Source: Bin87 sp963666415
Lineage (GTDB): Bacteria; Chloroflexota; Dehalococcoidia; Lucifugimonadales; UBA3495
Assembly (NCBI GenBank): GCA_963666415.2
Contig: CAXXPD010000002.1
Span: 186,001-250,000, forward strand
Direction of reading: 5' to 3'
Length of the DNA stretch: 64,000 bases
Shown here: piece by piece, positions 58,461 to 64,000 of the stretch
Position numbering within the stretch: the stretch's first letter is position 1
Layout of the letters: every line of letters begins with the position of its first letter
Position numbers and translations under genes: made by a program
Notes under the pieces: generated by a model
Seen by the model: the letters and a program-made list of their open reading frames with translations, nothing else
What the model was told of the DNA's origin: nothing
Databases searched by the model: none

Positions 58461-58646
58461 GCGGTCATGGCCCATCTTGGGATTCAAGATGACCCTGATT
58501 GCTTCAAGGAAATCGCAATAGGCAAAGCGCGCTACAAGCGTTATTCGCAAAAGGTCATCCCTATTGTCAGTCTGTGCTTGGAAACCGAAGATTTGGCCAT
58601 AATTTGGGAGAATCGGCCCAAGTCTATGCGGAAATCCAAATCATGA
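58461..58646 (+). pseudogene. DUF3644-type gene, segment 5 of 5
   Basis: 186 nt encoding AVMAHLGIQDDPDCFKEIAI and GKARYKRYSQKVIPIVSLCL to a TGA at 58644-58646. In the rebuilt gene it follows ITRPKLL directly, the usual DUF3644 C-terminal DNA-binding-like segment. Total segment lengths 649+56+34+149+186 = 1,074 nt, divisible by three. Confidence 0.75.
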
Positions 58647-58679
58647 GCTCGCTTCCTTTCACAAATTCGAACACGCGAT

Positions 58680-59022
58680 ATGACCACCCTCGCCGAATCC
58701 ACCGCCGCAGCCGCTGCCCTGGAATGGCTCTCCAACCTGGGCTAGAGGTCTGGCCGGAAAGCCATTGGCCGGGTTTTGCACTACGCCAAGCAGACGTATT
58801 ACAGTCGTATACGGCGTGATAGTGTATGCAATACGTTTCAAGACCCCATCATTACATCGGTAATCGACGCCAAGAAAATAACGGCTTGAGGAGAATCGGG
58901 GTTTCCGGCCAGATTTCTAGCGGACGGCCCACGGACCCGACATCGCCCCCGGAACTCCAGCCGCGGAGCGGGACAACTACGAGGAGGTCGTGCTGGAACG
59001 GCACCTGAGGGATACTCTGGAC
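58680..59022 (+). pseudogene. hsdR: HsdR (type I restriction subunit) remnant
   Basis: ATG 58680 starts MTTLAESTAAAAALEWLSNL. After a MITE the same frame reads AHGPDIAPGTPAAERDN and VVLERHLRDTLD. Both match the conserved N-terminus of HsdR (alternation AALEWL...GPDIAPG...AERxxYxxVVLexRL). Only about 55 codons survive. The frame then runs directly into the pentapeptide gene start at 59023, so the nuclease and helicase domains are lost. Even after MITE removal a TAG remains at the insertion codon. It begins 33 bp after the DUF3644 stop, so the two were probably neighbours in a defence locus. Confidence 0.75.
58746..58916. mobile_element. CTAG MITE, copy 2
   Basis: 171 bp, ends AGGTCTGGCCGGAAAGCC and, inward from the right, AAATCTGGCCGGAAACCCC, flanked by CTAG (58742-58745 and 58917-58920). 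The ends match copy 1 at 38383, while the interior is less similar. Confidence 0.8.
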
Positions 59023-59829
59023 ATGAATCGGTTTAGTAACCGGACCTTCATCACCATCGCGGCTCTTGTTGTATTGGTGATAATGATCGACATTTTAATG
59101 GTGTTCGCATGGGACTGGTTCCAATCGGGACGCCCCAACTCAGGATGGTTAAAAATCGCTCTCCCAGCAATTGGAGGGTCAGTTGTAGCGCTGGTGCCTC
59201 TGGGGTTCACCCTGTGGCGCACGCGCCTGACTCAGCAACAGATCGCCCTAACTTCGCAGAATTCAAGGTATGACCGCTACCAACGAGGCATCGAGATGCT
59301 CGGAAGCCCTGAGTTATTCGTACGCTTAGGAGGCATCTATGCACTCAGGACATTGATGAAAGAAGACCCTGAGGAGCTTCACATCCCAGCAGTCGAGCTG
59401 CTGTGCGCATTTCTAAGGAATCCAGTCGACGCGGATACGGTTACGCGAGGTTCGAGAGTACGCCAAGACATGCAGACCGCCTTGGACGTCATTGTTGGCA
59501 GAAAAGAGGCGGAAGTAACACTTGAGAAGGCGCGGGAATTCCGATTGGATTTGCGGAACGCCAACTTGCAGTATGCCGACCTACCCGGAGTTGACTTCTC
59601 AGAAGCCAACCTGGAGGGCACCATCCTCTCAGGAACCAACATGGACGGAGCGAACCTGTCCGAGGCCGTACTACATGGAGCCGATCTTTCCTTCGCCAAT
59701 TGCCGAAAGTCGAACTTCAGGAAGGCATCGCTCGTAGAAGCCAATCTGCATCATGTGTCGGTCGACCATTCAGATTTCTCAGAGACAAAAATAGATTGGG
59801 TGGACTGCAACGAGGGTAGCTTTTATAAG
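59023..59829 (+). pseudogene. Pentapeptide-repeat membrane protein, 5' segment
   Basis: ATG 59023 starts MNRFSNRTFITIAALVVLVI. It has two hydrophobic segments (about residues 10-30 and 45-65), then a cytoplasmic region (LRLGGIYALRTLMKEDPEEL is not exact but the GGIYAL-type helix is visible). Pentapeptide repeats follow (LRNANLQYADLPGVDFSEAN, LEGTILSGTNMDGANLSEAV). This is a common layout for two-TM pentapeptide proteins of unknown function. It is interrupted by IS1380 copy 2 in TAAG (59826-59829). Joined with 61563-61916 it gives 386 aa. Confidence 0.8.
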
Positions 59830-61558
59830 CCCCAATCCACCGAAAAGATGAGTGTCGCGGTGTGCTGAAGGGGTAAGAAAGTGCTCCTGTGCATCTGGGA
59901 TAATGGCTTTTGAAACAGGAAACCGTCCCCAGGCCAGGAGCACCCAAAAGATGCTAGCAGATGACCACCCCGACCGCATCCAAATCGCCTTTGACGACCA
60001 CCGCCTGGTGGCCAATGCTGGGCTGATCCTGCCAGCCACGCTGGGCCGGCATCTGGGCCGGCCCGAACTGGTTGACCGGCACCTGGACCTGGGTCGCGCC
60101 CCAGGCCGAGCCAACACCGGCGACAAGGTGATGACGCTGGTGGCGTCTGCTCTGGCCGGAGGAGACTGCATTGACGACGCCGACGTGCTGCGCACCGGCG
60201 GGACGGCTAGCGCCATCGGCTGCGTAGTCAAGGCGCCATCCACCCTGGGGACCTTCCTGCGCAGTTTCCGGTGGGGCCACGTCCGCCAACTGGATCGGGT
60301 CAGCCGGGAGCTGCTGGCCCGGGCCTGGTCGGCTGGGGCCGGACCCGGCGACGGGCCGTTGACCATCGACCTGGACTCCACCATCTGCGAGACATACGGT
60401 CTGGCCAAGGAGGGGGCGCGCGACCACGGCTACACCGGCCAGCGAGGCTATCACCCGCTGCTGGCCATTGCCGCCGGAACCGGCGACGTGCTGATGGCTC
60501 GGCTGCGCAAGGGCCGCGCCAACACCGTTCGGGGCGCCGCCCACTTTCTACGCGAGACGGTGGGGCGGGTACGCTACGGCGGGGCCAGGGGACAACTCAC
60601 GGTGCGGGCTGACAGCGGCTTCTACACCCACGCCATCGTCGCCGTCTGCCGCAAGATGGATGTGCGCTACTCCATCACCGTCCGCCAGCAAGCCCGCCTG
60701 CGGAATATCATCGAGGCCATACCCGAGATTGACTGGACGCCGATTCCCTACTGGATGGACGGCGCCGCCGACGTGGCGGAGACCACCTACGTCCCCTTCC
60801 AGGATGAGCCCGACGCCGCACCGGTGCGGCTCATCGTCCGGCGGGTGCAGCCCACGCCCGGCTCCCAGCTGGCCCTCTTCGCCAGCTACCGCTATCACGG
60901 CTTCATCACCGACCGAGACGGGGACACCCTGGAACTGGAGGCCGACCATCGGCGCCACGCCGAGATCGAGAACGCCATCCGAGACCTCAAATACGGCGTC
61001 GGGCTCAACCATCTCCCCTCAGGCGGCTTCGCCGCCAACGGCGCCTGGCTGGCGGTGCAGGTGATGGCGCATAACCTGGCCCGCTGGACCGCGCGCATCG
61101 GTCTGGGTGAGCAACTGGTAACCACCAAGACCCTCCGACGACGCTTCTTCTCCCTCGCCGGACGGCTCACCCGCTCGGCGCGCCGCCTCACTTTGCATCT
61201 GCCCCAGCGCTGGCCCTGGGAAAACCAGTTCAGTCGCGCCTTGGCTCGATTGCGAGCCCTTCCACTCCCCGCCTGACGGCACCGCTGGTGTCAACGCCGA
61301 CGGAGATCTGACCCACTCACCAGACTACCCGACCGCCTCGCAGACTTGCGCCAGGCTGGTCCCCGAGCGTCTCTTGCTGCACACTACCCTGACAATTTCG
61401 CCCAGCATCGCCACCGCGGGCCGCCATCATCGTGTCTGTGTGGCTATCTCACGCCGCCCTCATCCCCATCTATTGGAATCGGGCTTGCCCCGTTCGCCTT
61501 CCCTTGCCCATCATCCCTGGTGTCAACGCCACGGCCCATCGCTTCGGTGGATTCTGGG
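59830..61558 (+). mobile_element. IS1380-family element, copy 2
   Basis: 1,729 bp, ends CCCCAATCCACCGAA and (inward from the right) CCCAGAATCCACCGAA, with a TAAG duplication (59826-59829 and 61559-61562). Confidence 0.95.
59951..61276 (+). CDS. IS1380-family transposase, copy 2
   Basis: A 441-aa product from ATG 59951, nearly identical to copy 1. Differences seen are RVRYGGARG for RVRYAGARG, VRRVQPTPG for VRRVKPTPG, SGGFAANG for SGRFAANG and PWENQFSRALARLRALPL for PWKNQFSRALARLRAIPL. All DDE motifs are intact. Confidence 0.9.
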   Translation: MLADDHPDRIQIAFDDHRLVANAGLILPATLGRHLGRPELVDRHLDLGRAPGRANTGDKVMTLVASALAGGDCIDDADVLRTGGTASAIGCVVKAPSTLGTFLRSFRWGHVRQLDRVSRELLARAWSAGAGPGDGPLTIDLDSTICETYGLAKEGARDHGYTGQRGYHPLLAIAAGTGDVLMARLRKGRANTVRGAAHFLRETVGRVRYGGARGQLTVRADSGFYTHAIVAVCRKMDVRYSITVRQQARLRNIIEAIPEIDWTPIPYWMDGAADVAETTYVPFQDEPDAAPVRLIVRRVQPTPGSQLALFASYRYHGFITDRDGDTLELEADHRRHAEIENAIRDLKYGVGLNHLPSGGFAANGAWLAVQVMAHNLARWTARIGLGEQLVTTKTLRRRFFSLAGRLTRSARRLTLHLPQRWPWENQFSRALARLRALPLPA

Positions 61559-61562
61559 TAAG

Positions 61563-61916
61563 ACAACCTTCGCCAAGGCTCGTATTCAGAACTGCGAATT
61601 CAATGGGGCAATGCTACACCAAGCCGACCTAACCCGCACCTATTTGTCCTTCGGAAATATGCTTACTCAGCAACAACTGGACAACGCAGAGGCCGACCCT
61701 GACGCTCCACCTTTCATCTACGCTGATTTGGTAGATTCGGAAACCGGAGAGCCGTTGAACTGGCGTGGCGAACTACCCTATCAGCCCTCTCGGGAGGAAA
61801 TGCAAATTCGGCACGAACTTGCACAATCTAAATCACGAGGGAGAACACTGAATTTGGTGTCAGTCAACAGGATAAACATGAAGCCACCAACCAAGCCGCA
61901 AGCAGGATACTTCTGA
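61563..61916 (+). pseudogene. Pentapeptide-repeat membrane protein, 3' segment
   Basis: This continues the repeats (TTFAKARIQNCEFNGAMLHQ, ADLTRTYLSFGNMLTQQQLD) and ends in an acidic tail with PFIYADLVDSETGEPLNW, stopping at 61914-61916. The join across TAAG is in frame. Confidence 0.8.
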
Positions 61917-61961
61917 CCATACCAGTCCCATATCTCTCCTGAGGATGCCGTAAGAGGACAG

Positions 61962-62078
61962 ATGCCCCTCTCCAGATTCCTTCAAGCCCTGAGCGGCACC
62001 TGCCGATACTGCGGACAGCAGACTGGTCTCCTGCACCGGGACCACCCGGACCGCCGGCAGAGCCACCAGCCAGCTTAA
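61962..62078 (+). pseudogene. Small zinc-ribbon protein, 3'-truncated by IS1380 remnant
   Basis: ATG 61962 follows AAGAGGA and starts MPLSRFLQALSGTCRYCGQQ. CRYC begins a zinc-ribbon of the type CxYCx(n)HPxC found in short N-terminal domains. The TAA at 62076-62078 is created at the junction with IS1380-derived sequence, so the gene originally continued. Confidence 0.5.
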
Positions 62079-62506
62079 CCCGGATCCACCGAAGGGATGT
62101 AGCCATGTGGGTCAGACAAGGGATGTGAGGCAAGGGAAAGAGCCGTGAGGGCTTGATTCCAATAGATTTGGCTGAGTGCAGGGTGCGGTAGCCACGCCAA
62201 GGGGATGTTGGCGGCCCGCGATGGCGGTGCTGGGCGAGATTGTCAGGGCAGCATGCAGCAAGAGACGTTCGGGAACCGACCTGGCGCGAGTCTTCGAAGC
62301 GGTTGGGAAGTCTAGCGGATGGGTCAGGCGCCGACGGCGCCGTCAGGCCGGAAATGGCAGCGCTCGCAATCGCGCCAGAGCGCCACTGAACTGGGTTTTC
62401 CAGGGCCAGCGCTGAGGAAGATGTAAAGTGAGGCGGCGCGCCGAACGGGTGAGCCGTCCGGTCAGGGAAAAGAAGCGTCGTCGCAGGGTCTTGGTGGTCA
62501 CCAGTT
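62079..62506 (-). mobile_element. Divergent IS1380 remnant
   Basis: It begins with an IS1380-type end (CCCGGATCCACCGAAGGGATG) trimmed here to its core GGATCCACCGAAG. It retains only the transposase C-terminus (QLVTTKTLRRRFFSLTGRLT, ending at 62343). The rest was lost where IS256 sequence begins at 62507. Confidence 0.7.
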
Positions 62507-63179
62507 GGTAGTGTCCCGTCAAGTAGTGTAAAAGCGCGTCATCCCTTTTGATGTTGATCAGGCCGCTGCGTCCAGCATATTGGGCGTCGGCAGTGCCTCG
62601 TTGCCGGCGGCGTTGGGGATGGTGAGGTAGCGGCGGGCTTCGGCCCATTCGTCGTGCTGCTCGGCCAGCACCGCGCCCACCAGGCGCCGCGCCGATAGCC
62701 GGTTGGGGAAAATGCCCACCACGTCAGTCCGGCGCCTTATCTCCCGGTTCAGCCGTTCCTGCGGGTTGTTGGACCACAGCTTCTGCCAGTGGGCCACTGG
62801 GAAGGCCGTGAAGGCCAGGATGTCCGGCGCGGCATCCGCCAGCAGCTCGGCCACCTGGGCAAAGGGCTCCCGGAGTTGTTCCACCACTCGGTCCAATTGG
62901 CCGTGGACCTCGGCGGGAGACAGTTCTGGTAGATGGTGCGTACCATGGTGGCCACGCCGGGTTGGGCGCGCTTGGGCACTCGGGTGAGCAGTTTGGCCAT
63001 GAAGTGGGTGCGGCAGCGTTGCCAACTGGCCCCAGTGAACACCGCGGCGATGGCGTTCTTCAGCCCTTGGTGAGCATCGGAGGTAACCAGTTCCACCCCG
63101 CTGAGCCCTCGAGCGGTCAGCGACCGCAGGAAGGCCAGCCACAAGGGGCTGGCCCAGAAAACTCTCCACCACTTCTCCC
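62507..63179 (-). mobile_element. IS256 remnant with internal deletion
   Basis: It contains the IS256 3' end and transposase C-terminal half (without the 14-nt insertion). A jump near 63,145 from FLGQPL to WLAFLRSLTARG deletes the catalytic region between. It breaks off near EVVESFLG. Confidence 0.75.
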
Positions 63180-63237
63180 AAATGAAAGCGCCCGGCCGTC
63201 ATCGAGCCGGGAGAGTCGCCGTCGCCAGGCCTGGTAT

Positions 63238-63327
63238 TTACCCTGGCCGACCTGCGCGCGGGGCCGGAGCGGCGGGTCTGCTTGGCCCGGGAGTCTGCGG
63301 TTTGGGTGGCGCGGATACTCTGAACAT
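63238..63327 (-). CDS. Short Pro-rich open frame with good ribosome binding site
   Basis: ATG 63327 has AAGGAG at six-base spacing and encodes 29 residues (MFRVSAPPKPQTPGPSRPAA). A frame overlapping its stop continues as KYQAWRRRLSRLDDGRALSF towards the IS256 break, so this may be the frameshifted 5' end of a larger gene cut by IS256. Low confidence. Confidence 0.3.
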   Translation of the reverse strand: MFRVSAPPKPQTPGPSRPAAPAPRAGRPG

Positions 63328-63480
63328 CGGATACTCCTTGTGGCAAGACTGCCCCTGCATTGTACCGCCTCGCGTCAGTTCCGATACCTCCGCTGCTGAC
63401 GAGGGGGCAGCATTCCAACACTCAGTTCGGACGGCCGGTTTTCAACAATTCCCGCCCTGACGGCAGCTCCGCGCTGGCGT

Positions 63481-63672
63481 GTGGAATGGTTGGGTAGCCC
63501 GTCATTCCCGGCCGCTGGAGTGGGCCCCCATGACCTCACCATCTGCCAAATTGCCCCATTTCCGAAGCTGCCGGAAAACTGCGACGTCTGCCGCGACCAA
63601 TTGCCCTCGCACCTGGCCCGCATCGGCGTCACCCGACACCCCCAATGCCGCGAGGGCGGCCACCCACCGTAG
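63481..63672 (+). CDS. Small Cys-containing hypothetical protein
   Basis: A 63-codon plus-strand frame containing CDVCRDQLPSHLARIG and TRHPQC, a possible zinc ribbon (CxxC...C). Its true start is unclear, as the first ATG has no good ribosome binding site. No family is recognised. It may be the tail of an upstream gene destroyed by IS256. Confidence 0.35.
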   Translation: MEWLGSPSFPAAGVGPHDLTICQIAPFPKLPENCDVCRDQLPSHLARIGVTRHPQCREGGHPP

Positions 63673-63731
63673 GTGAGCATGGGCGCCAGGAATCATTCCC
63701 GACGCGGCCAGTTACCGGTCGCAGGTCCATC

Positions 63732-63959
63732 TCAACTATCGAACGTCGGGTACGGTTCATGATCGTCAAGGTTGGAGAGAGCCTGGGCGAGACGTGCGGC
63801 AACTTCGTCGGCCGACTGGCCGCAACACTGGCAGTCCTGACACCGGTAATCCCCGCCTTCCGCGCCAGTGTCCTGGTTGTCCACCCGATACTGCCAGACC
63901 GTGGTCACGCCGCAATGCTGACAATGGTCAAAGATGGCAGCTGGTTTAGGCTTGCTCAT
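63732..63959 (-). CDS. Small zinc-ribbon protein
   Basis: A 75-aa product. ATG 63959 is preferred over the ATG six bases upstream because GGAGGG lies six bases before it. Two Cys pairs form a ribbon: CQHCGVTTVWQYRV and YRCQDCQCCGQS, with HCQHC adding a possible His ligand. An acidic tail follows (ALSNLDDHEPYPTFDS). Such proteins often bind nucleic acid, but nothing more specific can be said. Confidence 0.55.
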   Translation of the reverse strand: MSKPKPAAIFDHCQHCGVTTVWQYRVDNQDTGAEGGDYRCQDCQCCGQSADEVAARLAQALSNLDDHEPYPTFDS

Positions 63960-64000
63960 CGCCATCCCTCCAGTGTGGCATTCTAGCGTGCGAGGGCCAG

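Noticed and set aside
61374..61562. N-terminal part of the 180-codon frame ending at 61916
   Set aside because: It is IS1380 terminal sequence. Only the part after TAAG belongs to the pentapeptide gene.
1..64000. CRISPR array
   Set aside because: No regularly spaced identical repeats with unique spacers were seen. The repeats at 785-960 are too few and diverged.
1..64000. tRNA or rRNA genes
   Set aside because: I saw no cloverleaf-like T-loop consensus in context and no rRNA core sequence.

Overview
This is a high-GC bacterial accessory region that insertion sequences have overrun. By my count at least 20 elements or remnants occupy a little over half of the 64 kb, many nested inside one another. 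No rRNA, tRNA or core housekeeping operon is visible. A CGAAC-N4-GTTCG type LexA box sits upstream of an imuB-dnaE2 mutasome, which points to a Gram-positive, Actinobacteria or Chloroflexota-type SOS regulon. A dispersed repeat (TTCGGCAAGCTCAGGACA) of a kind I associate with Chloroflexota is also present. A Chloroflexota-like host is my guess, at low confidence.

Layout. (1) 1-13,000: a minus-strand block of short, partly overlapping genes: a membrane-anchored protein, a CoiA-like nuclease, a possible YwgA-like protein and several unknowns. It is split by an IS630/IS-D/IS630/IS66 nest (3,628-9,008) and by an IS21 (10,126-12,704). (2) 13,045-16,400: a metzincin-type protease fragment, a secreted protein, IS1182 and IS256 debris, and a fused MNT-HEPN protein. 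(3) 16,930-24,930: a NERD protein split by IS256, a UvrD-like helicase, a second NERD protein, and an IS-D element split by IS630. (4) 25,035-32,658: a Fic protein, an unknown protein, a YedK-type SRAP protein, IS66, and SOS-controlled imuB with a truncated dnaE2. (5) 32,659-40,258: IS256, a VapBC-like module, and a 1,718-residue DEDD exonuclease-RecQ-UvrD fusion broken by a 172-bp MITE. (6) 43,447-58,646: one 1,074-bp DUF3644-type gene spread over 15.2 kb by insertions. (7) 58,680-64,000: an hsdR remnant, a pentapeptide-repeat membrane protein split by IS1380, IS debris and small zinc-ribbon proteins.

The strongest result is that interrupted host genes can be rebuilt exactly. Removing each element plus one copy of its target duplication restores an open frame whose total length is divisible by three, in six independent cases: 118, 132, 235, 357, 386 and 1,718 aa. 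The resident genes look like a defence and genome-maintenance island (DUF3644, hsdR, MNT-HEPN, VapBC, Fic, NERD, helicases, TnpB). Many elements share the target CTAG or its central TA. Two IS families carry identical disabling indels in several copies, which suggests they were mobilised in trans. Many resident genes also carry single-base frameshifts, so pseudogenisation and assembly indels cannot be separated from sequence alone.
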